Part shown: positions 6,827-15,069 of the stretch, in pieces | Numbering within the stretch: the first letter of the stretch is position 1 | Layout: every line of letters begins with the position of its first letter | Origin: an uncultured Eubacterium sp. | Lineage (GTDB): Bacteria > Bacillota > Clostridia > Lachnospirales > Lachnospiraceae | Length of the DNA stretch: 20,429 nucleotides | Assembly: GCA_910577225.1 (NCBI GenBank) | Contig: CAJTMV010000052.1 | Location: 1 to 20,429, forward strand | Direction: 5' to 3' | The notes under the pieces: model-generated | What the model was told of the DNA's origin: nothing | What the model saw: the letters and a program-made list of their open reading frames with translations, nothing else | Database searches by the model: none | Translations under genes and position numbers: made by a program

Positions 6827-8122
6827 TTATAAAATTGGAATTAATATTTTCAAAACAAATTTTCCCTTTTCACATTTTGTTGTAAGCTGACCGTCATATT
6901 TCCCGGCTGCTTTTTGCATATTAGAAATACCAAAGCCATGAAGAAAATCACTGCCCTTCGTCGTGCGTTTTTTATTCGGCTTACTTTCTTCCGTGCAGTT
7001 ATTTTGTATGACAATGGAAAGGAAATTATGTATTTTACCTGTTTTTACAAGTATTGTCCTCTGTTCTACGGGAAGCCTTTCACTTGCTTCAATGGCATTA
7101 TCCAATCCATTGCCAAAAATAGTACTGATGTCAAGCGGCTCTATAAAATCCACGCCATGAAAGTCGACAGCAACCGATAAAGCAATCTGTTTATCTCTGG
7201 CAAGCTCGGATTTCTCTTTCAGAATAATGTCAAGAATACCATTGCCCGTATGTACATAGTCCTCATACATTGCCACCTGTGCCTGCAGTTCCTCTACGAT
7301 CTCAGCTGTTTCGGGAGAATTGATTTGTTGCTGCAAAATAAGCAGATGATTTTTCATATCATGGTAAACGGAACGTACCTTTTCTTCGTCCCTTTGTTTC
7401 GCCCGATAATAATCGAACTGCTTCTGAAGCTGTGCGATCTGCATCTTATCTTTTCGTTCCTGCTCCCGAAGATATAAGGTATTTTTCACATACAGAAAAA
7501 GTATCATAAAGAACAATGGGAAAATCACTTCTACGATATAAAAAGAGATTTCCGACACAGTTCCCAGATTTATCTGCATAAAAGTATTTTTCATAAATAT
7601 AGAGAATCCCGATACAAAAACAATGGTGAGGATCAGGGTATCTTTCCACATAAGCTGGTATCGATCTTTTCTGCATATGTTATAAACGATAATAACAGTC
7701 AAAACCCTGATTGCCAGCATAAAAAAATATGATTCCCAGCGTGCAAAATATTTACTGCCCACCCTGACGATCAGATCCTCTTCTAAGAACAATGTGAAAA
7801 CCAGCGCGCCAATACTCTCAGGTATGACTGTTACCACAAGAAACTGTACTTCATAAGCAACAATACATTGACAGATACTGTCTTTATAAAATATCTTCAA
7901 AATGACAATCCCTATGATGATAAAGACAGGCATTTTGTATGCTCCCAATTCTGAATACCAGGTAAACGCATAAACACAAATAAAATAGACGCCTGAAATG
8001 CACCATTTATATCCCGGAGAACGAAAGCGGGGCTCCTTACAAAAACAGATGCCAAAAACCATTAAAAAGATCGACTCTGTAATCGTTGACAGAATATCCA
8101 GGATCTGATACAGCCACATCAT
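6827..8122 (-). CDS. GHKL-type membrane sensor histidine kinase (AgrC-like), 431 aa
   Basis: Sensor of module A. About six or seven membrane helices occupy residues 1-215, as in AgrC/ComD-type kinases that sense peptides within the membrane. A coiled linker follows (REQERKDKMQIAQLQKQF), then the histidine box VYHDMKNHL with His254 as likely phosphosite. The N box is FGNGLDNAIEA (Asn338, Asn342) and the ATP lid is FLHGFGISNM (about 393-402). This is the GHKL/HATPase_c_5 type. The start ATG (8120-8122) overlaps the end of the regulator gene by 4 nt, and GGGGGAA lies 8-9 nt upstream. No AgrB or AgrD gene accompanies it, so the ligand is unknown. It could respond to an antimicrobial peptide or cell-wall stress rather than a self-made signal. 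Confidence 0.93.
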   Translation of the reverse strand: MMWLYQILDILSTITESIFLMVFGICFCKEPRFRSPGYKWCISGVYFICVYAFTWYSELGAYKMPVFIIIGIVILKIFYKDSICQCIVAYEVQFLVVTVIPESIGALVFTLFLEEDLIVRVGSKYFARWESYFFMLAIRVLTVIIVYNICRKDRYQLMWKDTLILTIVFVSGFSIFMKNTFMQINLGTVSEISFYIVEVIFPLFFMILFLYVKNTLYLREQERKDKMQIAQLQKQFDYYRAKQRDEEKVRSVYHDMKNHLLILQQQINSPETAEIVEELQAQVAMYEDYVHTGNGILDIILKEKSELARDKQIALSVAVDFHGVDFIEPLDISTIFGNGLDNAIEASERLPVEQRTILVKTGKIHNFLSIVIQNNCTEESKPNKKRTTKGSDFLHGFGISNMQKAAGKYDGQLTTKCEKGKFVLKILIPIL

Positions 8123-8832
8123 AGCATATTCCCCCAGTAATCTGTCAGTTTTACCATAAATTCCTTTCGCTTCGGCTGGCTGATGGGTATGCGCTTTCCT
8201 GTGGTCAGTATAAGTTCCAGTCCCTCAAGACTTTTCACAAAGGAAAGATTGACTACAAAACTTTTATGACAGCAGGCAAATTGTGGCTGCTGTAAAAGCA
8301 GCGAAGATACTTCTTTCATACTTTTATAAATCATCTGCTCCTGTCCGTCAAAATGCAGCATCACATTGCGCCTGCTGGTTTCCGCATGGGACAGATTTTT
8401 ATACGGCACCTTGTATTTCCCACTATCATTTGCAAAGCTAAAATATGGCTCCTCTTTTCCCTGATAACGGGCAAAATAACGATCTAACTCCATTTTCATC
8501 ACATTATATTTCACAGGTTTTAAAAGATAATTGGCCGCACGATATTCATAACCTTTCCAAACATACTGTTTTAAAGAGGTCAAAAATACAAGACCGACAG
8601 TACTGTCCATCTTCCTGATTTCTTCTGCCGTTTTTAAGCCGTCCAGCTTTTCCATCTTAATATCCATAAAAATCAGGTCAAGATCGGGCTGATACTTTGC
8701 AAGCAGCTCACTTCCGTCAGTATAAGTCTGGTAACAAAATTCCACCCCCGTCTCCGTAGCATATCTGGTTAAATTTTCTTTTAATGTATGGATCAGTATT
8801 TCTTCATCATCACAAATTGCTATCTTAAACAT
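8119..8832 (-). CDS. LytTR-family response regulator (AgrA-like), module A
   Basis: Cytoplasmic transcription factor of 237 aa. The receiver domain (1-120) has the acidic pair in ICDDEE, phospho-acceptor Asp57 in LIFMDIKM, the Thr in VFLTS and Lys in LLKPVKY. The C-terminal LytTR DNA-binding domain (about 140-235) contains FACCHKSFVVNLSFVKSLE and KRIPISQPKRKEF, typical of this fold. AGAGGA stands about 8 nt before the ATG. It is the first gene of a two-gene unit with the kinase, behind a near-consensus promoter (8890-8918). The likely target is the ABC operon at 6669, by proximity. Confidence 0.94.
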   Translation of the reverse strand: MFKIAICDDEEILIHTLKENLTRYATETGVEFCYQTYTDGSELLAKYQPDLDLIFMDIKMEKLDGLKTAEEIRKMDSTVGLVFLTSLKQYVWKGYEYRAANYLLKPVKYNVMKMELDRYFARYQGKEEPYFSFANDSGKYKVPYKNLSHAETSRRNVMLHFDGQEQMIYKSMKEVSSLLLQQPQFACCHKSFVVNLSFVKSLEGLELILTTGKRIPISQPKRKEFMVKLTDYWGNML

Positions 8833-8889
8833 ATCTGAATCCTCTTAAAAAATAATTCCACATAGCAGTTTTCTGCCATACAGTCTAAT

Positions 8890-8918
8890 ATTATATAAAA
8901 AGGAATTCTCGAAGTCAA
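8890..8918 (-). promoter_or_regulatory. Strong sigma-A promoter of module A regulator/kinase
   Basis: On the minus strand TTGACT (8913-8918), 17 bp, TATAAT (8890-8895): one mismatch from consensus with ideal spacing. The start of transcription would fall near 8883, giving a leader of about 50 nt with a small GCAG/CTGC hairpin before the ribosome binding site. Such a strong promoter suggests that the sensor pair is made constitutively. Confidence 0.75.
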
Positions 8919-8963
8919 GATTGGGGGCTTTTTAATTTTAAGCAAACACGCGGGAATTTGACA

Positions 8964-9002
8964 GCTGCAACTTTCATCCTATGTGTGGATAAAAATTGCA
9001 GC
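8964..9002 (-). terminator. Long hairpin downstream of the ABC exporter genes
   Basis: In minus-strand RNA GCUGCAAUUUUUAUCC pairs with GGAUGAAAGUUGCAGC over a 7-nt loop (ACACAUA). All 16 positions pair there, two as G-U; in plus-strand RNA those two are C/A mismatches. It lies 70 nt after the exporter stop codon. No long T tract follows (TGTCAAATTCC), so it may be a weak terminator or an mRNA-stabilising 3' end. The remaining sequence from 9003 to 9072 shows nothing recognisable. Confidence 0.6.
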
Positions 9003-9072
9003 AGTTCTCCTATGCCGCGCGCACGACACAGATCGAAAATGTTTGTGTGTCACAGAAAAACGGAACACAGAT

Positions 9073-10911
9073 TTACTCTGTATAATACTGTGCCTGTGCG
9101 TGCCATAGCTCATAGTATTTTCCTCTTTCATCTGCTACAAGCTCTTCATGAGCGCCTTTCTGCACAATCTGCCCTTTGTCAAACACCGCGATGGTATCGC
9201 AGAAGCGGCAGGATGAAAGCCGGTGGCTGATATAGACGGCCGTTTTCTCTCCCACAATTTCATCGAATTTTGAATACACTTCGTATTCTGCGATGGGGTC
9301 CAGCGCGGCGGTCGGTTCATCCAAAATAATGAAGGGCGCGTTTTTGTACAGCGCTCTGGCCAGGGCGATTTTCTGTGCTTCGCCTCCGGAAATCTCCACG
9401 CCGTTTTTCTCAAAATCCTTATACAGGCAGGTATCCAGTCCCTCCGGCATATGGTCAAAGCGGCCGCTGAAGCCGGCTTTCGCCAGACAGGATGCCGCCC
9501 GTTCCGGGTCATACGCGACGCCTGCCGCCACATTTTGTCCAAGAGGGAACGAAAACAGCCTGAAATCCTGAAACACCACCGAAAAGATGGACAAATACTC
9601 GTCGTAATCATATTTCCGGATGTCTACGCCGTTTAGCAAAATTTCCCCTTCGGTTGGATCATACAAACGGCACAGCAGCTTGATAAAGGTAGTTTTACCC
9701 GAGCCGTTCATGCCCACAATCGCCAGTTTTTCCCCAACTTTGAACCGGAAGTTCACATGCCGAAGCGCGTAATGATTCGTGTTGGGATATCGGAAACTCA
9801 CATCACGGAATTCTACAAAATATTCGTTATCGTCCCGTTTTTCTACCGTCAGCGTGCCCTGGTACATGTGGCTGGGGATGTCCAAATAATCAAACAGCTT
9901 CTGCAAATGCAGGCAGTACACCTCATTGTCCGACAAAATGAACATCAGTTCCTGCAATCCAGTACCAAGCCTTTGCAGGACGGTAACATACTGCACAATG
10001 CTGCCGACTCCAAACGCGCCGAAAAAGGCTTTGACTGCAACAAAAAGATAACAGACCATATTCGCCAGCCCGATCATCACACATGCAATCGCCGGGAACA
10101 TCGACATCCGGATCACATCTGCCTGATTTTCCTGATCCGCCTGGATCAGTTTGTCCAGCGCTTTTTCCGCGATGAAATTCTGCTCATAAATTCGGACATC
10201 CTTCGCTTTTTCCGGATTCATATACAATTCTCTTCCAAAGAACATAAAGGTTCGGTTAAACCAAACGGTATTCTGGCACCATTTCAGAAAAATCTGGTTT
10301 TCCTTTACGGTTGCTTTGGAATTACTGAGTCCCCCTAAGAGGACACACAATAACACAGCCATCATCCAAATGGGGTTGTCTATTACCGAATTTCCGGATT
10401 TTGAAAGAAACAGGGAACCGGCCATAGCCAGAGAAGCAAGGATATTGACGCTGGCTTTTACCAGCCCGGAAGTCCCCCAGACAAGCTGTCCCAAACCGTT
10501 TCCGAACATATAGAGGTTTTCTTCTGCCTCCTGTTTTTGGCGCTGAATTTCCGCGTTTTCCAAATCTTCAAAATCCAGCGACATCTGCTTGTCGGAAAAA
10601 ATTTTGCCAAACCACTTCCACATTTGTGTTTCTTTTTCGCTGCAAATACGATCGATGCTGTTTTTTGCAACGGAACAGATAAAATGAATGAGGATCACGC
10701 TGACAACGTAAATGGCGGTCTGTCTGATCCCCTGCCGGGCAGATAGTTCATTTAGTATCTGTGCGGCAAACCAAACCGTTACAAAAGGCTGTAATGAGTT
10801 GATAAGTTCATATAGCGCTTTTCCCTGTACAAGGCCCGGGCAATATTTTTTGAGAAGGCGAAATCCCCGGGCTGTGACGGCAAACCGCCTGCGAATCGTC
10901 ATTTTGCTCAT
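9073..10911 (-). CDS. ABC exporter, fused membrane and ATPase domains, second half-transporter (612 aa)
   Basis: Half-transporter of a probable heterodimeric exporter. The membrane domain (about 20-340) has hydrophobic helices such as AIYVVSVILIHFICSVA and IWMMAVLLCVLLGG. The ATPase domain (about 365-600) has Walker A VGMNGSGKTT (399-408), Q-loop FQDF, signature EISGGEAQK (507-514), Walker B FIILDEPTAALDP and switch His in YISHRLSS. All catalytic residues look intact. No C39 peptidase domain is present at the N-terminus, so it would not itself cleave a leader peptide. The ATG overlaps the stop codon of the preceding exporter gene by 4 nt (ATGA), with AAAGGAG about 8 nt upstream. Substrate unknown; a peptide or drug is plausible from the LytTR/GHKL context. 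Confidence 0.92.
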   Translation of the reverse strand: MSKMTIRRRFAVTARGFRLLKKYCPGLVQGKALYELINSLQPFVTVWFAAQILNELSARQGIRQTAIYVVSVILIHFICSVAKNSIDRICSEKETQMWKWFGKIFSDKQMSLDFEDLENAEIQRQKQEAEENLYMFGNGLGQLVWGTSGLVKASVNILASLAMAGSLFLSKSGNSVIDNPIWMMAVLLCVLLGGLSNSKATVKENQIFLKWCQNTVWFNRTFMFFGRELYMNPEKAKDVRIYEQNFIAEKALDKLIQADQENQADVIRMSMFPAIACVMIGLANMVCYLFVAVKAFFGAFGVGSIVQYVTVLQRLGTGLQELMFILSDNEVYCLHLQKLFDYLDIPSHMYQGTLTVEKRDDNEYFVEFRDVSFRYPNTNHYALRHVNFRFKVGEKLAIVGMNGSGKTTFIKLLCRLYDPTEGEILLNGVDIRKYDYDEYLSIFSVVFQDFRLFSFPLGQNVAAGVAYDPERAASCLAKAGFSGRFDHMPEGLDTCLYKDFEKNGVEISGGEAQKIALARALYKNAPFIILDEPTAALDPIAEYEVYSKFDEIVGEKTAVYISHRLSSCRFCDTIAVFDKGQIVQKGAHEELVADERGKYYELWHAQAQYYTE

Positions 10912-12758
10912 TCTGCCGTCTCCTTTTGTCCGTCTTTTTCCCGATAATAGGTTGCCTGCATTTCAAATAAACGATAGTATTTTCCTTTTTCCCTGAGCAG
11001 GCTGGTATGCGTACCTTCTTCGCAAACCTGCCCGTTTTCAATCAAAATGATCCGTCTGCAAAAACTGGTGCTGGCTAACCGGTGGGAAATAAATACGGTG
11101 GTCTTTCCCTCGCTGATTTGATGGTAGTTTTCATACAAACTGCTTTCAGCAATGGGGTCCAGCGCCGCGGTGGGTTCATCCAGCAGCATGATGGGGGCAG
11201 ATTTGTACAAAGCCCGCGCCAGGAGCAATTTTTGGACTTCACCGCCGGAAAATTCCACCCCGTCATCGTAAATGGTTTTCCCAAACTGGCTTTTGACCCC
11301 CTGCGGAAGCCGGGCGATCTTATCCCAAAGCCCCGCTGTTTTCAGGCAATGCCGGACCTGATCCGCATCCAGGCTTTCCGCAGGCGTTTCAGCCACAATT
11401 TCCTCAATGGTCACCGGCAAAATACTGAATTGCTGAAAAACCGCTGAGAACAGCCGGTAAAACTCTGCCCGGTTATATTCCCGGATATCGATCCCATTAT
11501 AAAGGACCTGCCCTTCTGTGGGATCCATCAATCCGCAGAACAGCCTGACAAGGGTCGTCTTTCCCGCGCCGTTTAACCCAACCACCGCCAAATGTTCACC
11601 GGGCGTGATTTTCAGATTGAAATTACGCAGGGCGTATTGCTCAGCTCCTTCATAACGATAACTTACGTTTTTCAGCTCGATGGTCCCGGGAAACGAGCCC
11701 GTTGGAAGGGGCGCCCCATGCTCCCTGCGGAAAGTTTCCGGGTATTCCAGACAAGAGCGAAAATAATTGATTTTTAAGTTCAGCTGATCGAGGAGCGACA
11801 CCTGCAAAATAACATTGTCTAGCCAGGTGGAAAAACCCGCCACCGCGCCCAAATAGAGGACAAAGTCCGCCACAGTGATTCGGTGATTCCACACGAGATC
11901 CATGAAGTAAACATAGATGATGCCCTCCCGCAGCAAAGCGAAGCCGCTGTCCCACACGGCGACGCCGAAGATTCGCCTGGTCAATCGCCGGTACCAGCTG
12001 CTGATGCCGTCCATGTTCTTCTGGTATATATCAGAAAACCATGCGTCCATACGGTACAGCCGGATATCCTTGGCGGAACGAATTTCTCCGGAAACCGCGT
12101 TGATATAGTCCAGCCGCTGCTCATAACGGATTCGTTCCGGATTATTTTGGTCCGTCCATTTGACAACCCGGCGATTCAGGAAAAAGCTCATCAAAGTGGC
12201 TGCAGCCAAAAACAGCAGGATGAACCCGTTTACCTGAACCAGTATGGCCCCAAATGCCCACAGTCCCAGAACGCTGGTGCAAAGGCTGACTAAGATGTCA
12301 TAAACGCTCGTAAGTGGGGAATAATTCCCGTTACAGCAGGCAAAACTTTCCGCCTGCAGTTTGCGGAACCGTTCATTTTCCTGGTTGCTGTAATCTGTCG
12401 TCAGTCCCTTTAAAGCCACCTGTTTGAGGTAAAAGGTATTCATCCGATATTTCTGATGATAAATGAATTTTGTAAAAAACCGGCCCACCCCGGACAGCAG
12501 GGCAATAACGCCCATGAACACCAAAACAGTGGCGGTTAATTCCCATACGCTGTTTCCTTCCGTAATAGCTTCAATGACCGCTTTGGGAAGATAAACGGAT
12601 AAAACCGGCAGGGCCGCATTGACCAATATGGAAATCCCGCACCAGCATAACAGCGGGCAGTAGCAGCAGGAGGTATTTCGGATACAGTACCAGACATTTT
12701 GGATGATGGGATCGTGGCGGATGCTCCATTCATCCGAAGCCGTATTTTTCTTTTGCAT
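10908..12758 (-). CDS. ABC exporter, fused membrane and ATPase domains, first half-transporter (616 aa)
   Basis: Partner of the next exporter gene. The membrane domain spans about residues 30-340 (for example LVNAALPVLSVYLPKAVI and TATVLVFMGVIALLSGV). The ATPase domain has Walker A VGLNGAGKTT (393-402), Q-loop FQQF, signature EFSGGEVQK (502-510), Walker B IMLLDEPTAALDP and switch His in FISHRLAS. Both ATP sites of the pair therefore look catalytically competent. An unusual Cys-rich stretch (SCCYCPLLCWCG) begins the first helix. The ATG is preceded by AAAGGAGG about 10 nt upstream. It follows a terminator behind the kinase gene; a poorly matching promoter (TACAAT about 30 nt upstream, no good -35) lies between. 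No C39 peptidase domain. Confidence 0.92.
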   Translation of the reverse strand: MQKKNTASDEWSIRHDPIIQNVWYCIRNTSCCYCPLLCWCGISILVNAALPVLSVYLPKAVIEAITEGNSVWELTATVLVFMGVIALLSGVGRFFTKFIYHQKYRMNTFYLKQVALKGLTTDYSNQENERFRKLQAESFACCNGNYSPLTSVYDILVSLCTSVLGLWAFGAILVQVNGFILLFLAAATLMSFFLNRRVVKWTDQNNPERIRYEQRLDYINAVSGEIRSAKDIRLYRMDAWFSDIYQKNMDGISSWYRRLTRRIFGVAVWDSGFALLREGIIYVYFMDLVWNHRITVADFVLYLGAVAGFSTWLDNVILQVSLLDQLNLKINYFRSCLEYPETFRREHGAPLPTGSFPGTIELKNVSYRYEGAEQYALRNFNLKITPGEHLAVVGLNGAGKTTLVRLFCGLMDPTEGQVLYNGIDIREYNRAEFYRLFSAVFQQFSILPVTIEEIVAETPAESLDADQVRHCLKTAGLWDKIARLPQGVKSQFGKTIYDDGVEFSGGEVQKLLLARALYKSAPIMLLDEPTAALDPIAESSLYENYHQISEGKTTVFISHRLASTSFCRRIILIENGQVCEEGTHTSLLREKGKYYRLFEMQATYYREKDGQKETAE

Positions 12759-12805
12759 TGCTTTCCGCCTCCTTTCGCGCTTTATTGTATCGTGATTCCG
12801 GCGAA

Positions 12806-12848
12806 AATGAAAATTCGTGCACCAACTGCGTCAGCTGGTACACGAATT
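12806..12848 (-). terminator. Terminator between kinase and ABC exporter genes (module B)
   Basis: Minus-strand RNA forms a stem of about 17 bp (12812-12828 with 12832-12848) with a tight 3-nt loop, then TTTTCATTTTC. Two positions are C/A mismatches on the plus strand but G-U pairs when read leftward. It begins 4 nt after the kinase stop. Transcription of the exporter genes must restart in the remaining gap of about 50 nt or read through under control. Confidence 0.85.
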
Positions 12849-12852
12849 GCAC

Positions 12853-13503
12853 TTATTCCACAGCGGGAACCAAAAATTCCGAGGTAAACGCCCCGTTTTC
12901 GCTGTTGTACTTACACCATCCGCCGTGATCTTCCAGAATCCCTTCAGCGCGCCGCAGTCCGAAGCCATGCAGCCCTTTTTTATTGGAGGAGAAACGTCCG
13001 CCTGTTTTCTTTCTCTTTTCTCCCGCAGAATTGATCATGGAAAAATACAGCATTTTCCCTTTCATGGACATATAAATCCGAATAAAGCGTTCCCCCGCGG
13101 CAGTCCGGCAGGCTTCGATGGCATTGTCAAGCAGGTTGCCCACGAGGATACTGAGTTCCAAATCGGTGATGGTCAATTGGTCCGGGACGCACGCCTTAAC
13201 AGAAACAGCAATGTTCTCCGCTTTGGCCTGGGCAATTTTCGCAGACAGGATTGCGTCCAGGGAGATGTTGCCAGTTTTCAGAAGCGTATCCACATGCATC
13301 AGTTCCCGGTCCAGCTGTTCGATGTACGCAAGGGCGCGCCCTGTTTCGCCAGTTTCCAGCTGGCCTTTGAGCGTTTGTAAATGGTGATGGAAATCATGCT
13401 TGTATCCCCGCATTTCGGCGTAGATGCCGCGGACTTCGTCCAGGTGCTGCCTGGACTGTTCCGTTTGATATTCCACCAGCTTTAAATAGGTTTTCTTTCT
13501 CAT
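12853..13503 (-). CDS. GHKL histidine kinase without membrane domain (216 aa), module B
   Basis: Compact kinase containing only the catalytic core of an AgrC-type sensor. It has a short coiled start (KLVEYQTEQSRQHLDEV), the histidine box YKHDFHHHL (His36 likely the phosphosite), the N box VGNLLDNAIEA (Asn123, Asn127) and the ATP lid GLHGFGLRRAE. No membrane helices precede it, unlike the roughly 430-aa kinase of module A. It must therefore sense in the cytoplasm, rely on a partner, or derive from a longer protein. I chose the ATG at 13501-13503 (GAGGA about 5 nt upstream). An in-frame TTG four codons earlier overlaps the regulator stop (TTGA) and is the alternative. It ends 4 nt before a strong terminator. 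Confidence 0.88.
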   Translation of the reverse strand: MRKKTYLKLVEYQTEQSRQHLDEVRGIYAEMRGYKHDFHHHLQTLKGQLETGETGRALAYIEQLDRELMHVDTLLKTGNISLDAILSAKIAQAKAENIAVSVKACVPDQLTITDLELSILVGNLLDNAIEACRTAAGERFIRIYMSMKGKMLYFSMINSAGEKRKKTGGRFSSNKKGLHGFGLRRAEGILEDHGGWCKYNSENGAFTSEFLVPAVE

Positions 13504-13511
13504 AAGGTTCC

Positions 13512-14210
13512 TCAATTCCGCGCGATAAACGCCCGATTGACGTCGTCGTATTTTCCCCTGGCCAGAGGGATTTCAGCGCCGCAGTCCAGCCAGACCGCCG
13601 TGCGGGAAATTTTTCGGATATGCTTTAGCGACACCAGATAGGACCGGTGCGTCTGGTAAAAATCGCTGCTGAGCTTTCCTTTCAAAGCGGAGAGGTTCTC
13701 TTTCAGTTTATATTCTGTACTTTGCGTGTGGACAACGACATAATGCCGGAAAGATTCAATATACAGAATGTCCGGTTCCAAAATCTTCACGGTTTCCCCG
13801 TTGCAGACGATAACCAGCGACGGAGGTTCCACTGATAATTTCCGGGCCGCTTTGGAAAGCACCTCCATGAGTTTTGTTTCCGCAATGGGTTTTATGAGAT
13901 AATGCAGCGCGTCCACTTCATAGCCTTCCCCGGATAATTCGAAGTGGGAAGTGGTAAAGATAATTTCCACGCGATGATCCATGGAACGAATCTGTTTTGC
14001 CAGCTCGATGCCGGAAATGTTTTTCATTTCCACATCCAAAAGCAGGATGTCGTAATCCTTCTTTTCTTCATAATGAAAGAGAAAACTCTCTGCCGATGGG
14101 AACATTTCTATATTTACGGAAACTTTTTGTTCTTGTGCCCAGCTTTGTACTACCGATGCGAGATACTGAGTATCTTTATTTATATCATCACATATTGCAA
14201 TTGTATACAC
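13512..14210 (-). CDS. LytTR-family response regulator, module B
   Basis: Transcription factor of 232 aa. The receiver has the acidic pair in ICDDIN, phospho-acceptor Asp59 in ILLLDVEM and Lys in LIKPIAE. The LytTR domain (about 130-230) includes YIESFRHYVVVHTQ, FYQTHRSYLVSLKHI and EIPLARGKYDDV. The start is GTG at 14208-14210, because no in-frame ATG fits the conserved N-terminus; GGGAG lies some 12 nt upstream. The gene sits 31 nt after the remains of a TetR gene in the same orientation. It may now depend on the TetR promoter near 14870 or on a weak promoter within the TetR relic. It likely controls the exporter genes downstream. Confidence 0.92.
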   Translation of the reverse strand: MYTIAICDDINKDTQYLASVVQSWAQEQKVSVNIEMFPSAESFLFHYEEKKDYDILLLDVEMKNISGIELAKQIRSMDHRVEIIFTTSHFELSGEGYEVDALHYLIKPIAETKLMEVLSKAARKLSVEPPSLVIVCNGETVKILEPDILYIESFRHYVVVHTQSTEYKLKENLSALKGKLSSDFYQTHRSYLVSLKHIRKISRTAVWLDCGAEIPLARGKYDDVNRAFIARN

Positions 14211-14241
14211 GATTCATCTTTCTCCCATTGTTCTTTCCCCA

Positions 14242-14840
14242 TCATACAGCTTCATTTTTACATATCATATTTTTTTCTATATGAACTTTTTCTCTTTGCT
14301 TAATCATTCCTTTGTATTGTGGCAATTCTTCCACTCTTTGTCTAATCTTCGGCGGATAAGACATAATCATATTGGCTACGACATGGGAATGAATGTCACT
14401 CCGAATCTCTTTCCTATTTTAAAAAAGTAAATCCACAATTTTTTCTTCTTTAGTTGGGTCTAAAATGTACTCTGGTAGAAGTTTTTTGAAAGCCATATTT
14501 CATCTTCCATTGACAAGGAACTTATAATGTTATTTTGTCCTAACAAAGAAAAAATGAGAAAAAAGTTCATTTATTGCCTGACGGTTTAACGCTCCATATT
14601 TCTCTACTGTTTCATTTATTTTTTTTAAACAACTTCTTTTCTAAACATAATTGTTTCATACGCAAACAGTTCTTTTGAAGCAAAAAAATGAGAAAAAGTT
14701 CCTTTGCCTATTTGCACACGTTGAGTCACTTCATCAATAGTCCATTTCCGTACGCCTTTTTCACATATCAGTTCAATTCCGGCTTTCAGTAATTCAGTAT
14801 ATATTTGTTGTCTTTGTTTCAATGGAAAAACTGGCGACAT
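14242..14840 (-). pseudogene. TetR/AcrR-family regulator, broken by frameshifts and a stop
   Basis: The N-terminal DNA-binding domain is intact: about 71 codons from the ATG at 14838-14840 (AAAGGCGG upstream). It includes IELICEKGVRKWTIDEVTQR, then the recognition helix IGKGTFSHFFASKELF. A stop then follows EVV. The rest of a TetR protein can be read only by switching frames: KINETVEKYGALNRQAINEL, then SSLSMEDEIWLSK, then KKLLPEYILDPTKEEKIVDLLF, an in-frame TAA, and EIRSDIHSHVVANMIMSYPP to the stop at 14242. That is at least three frame changes plus a nonsense codon over about 199 codons, the normal TetR length. A free N-terminal domain might still be made but lacks the dimerisation domain. 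Confidence 0.75.
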
Positions 14841-14850
14841 ATATACCGCC

Positions 14851-14893
14851 TTTTCTATGTGACCGAAATATTAAAATCTGGTCACATAGAAAA
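14851..14893. promoter_or_regulatory. Perfect 14-bp inverted repeat, probable TetR operator and promoter
   Basis: TTTTCTATGTGACC at 14851-14864 is exactly mirrored by GGTCACATAGAAAA at 14880-14893, with a 15-bp spacer that contains a TAATAT -10-like sequence for the minus strand. It lies 11 nt before the TetR start. This is the classic arrangement for self-repression, with repressor halves flanking the -10. The site is intact although the repressor gene is dead. Confidence 0.7.
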
Positions 14894-15069
14894 TACCACT
14901 ATTTTCGATGAAAATCAAGTGGCTATTCGTAATCACACATAATTGTAATTTTGAAATTATCTTATGGAATTGTGGGTAACTCTGCTTGCAAGAAGTGGGA
15001 AACTCCTGGCTCATCCGTTCTTTGCCACAATGTCAAGTGAAGAATTCATTCTTTTTCGTACACGGAATC

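Noticed and set aside
8930..8992. A 20-codon minus-strand frame (MKVAAVKFPRVCLK...) in the gap between modules as a precursor peptide.
   Set aside because: No ribosome binding site, its start lies inside the 8964-9002 hairpin, and it has neither a leader-peptidase site nor an AgrD-like motif.
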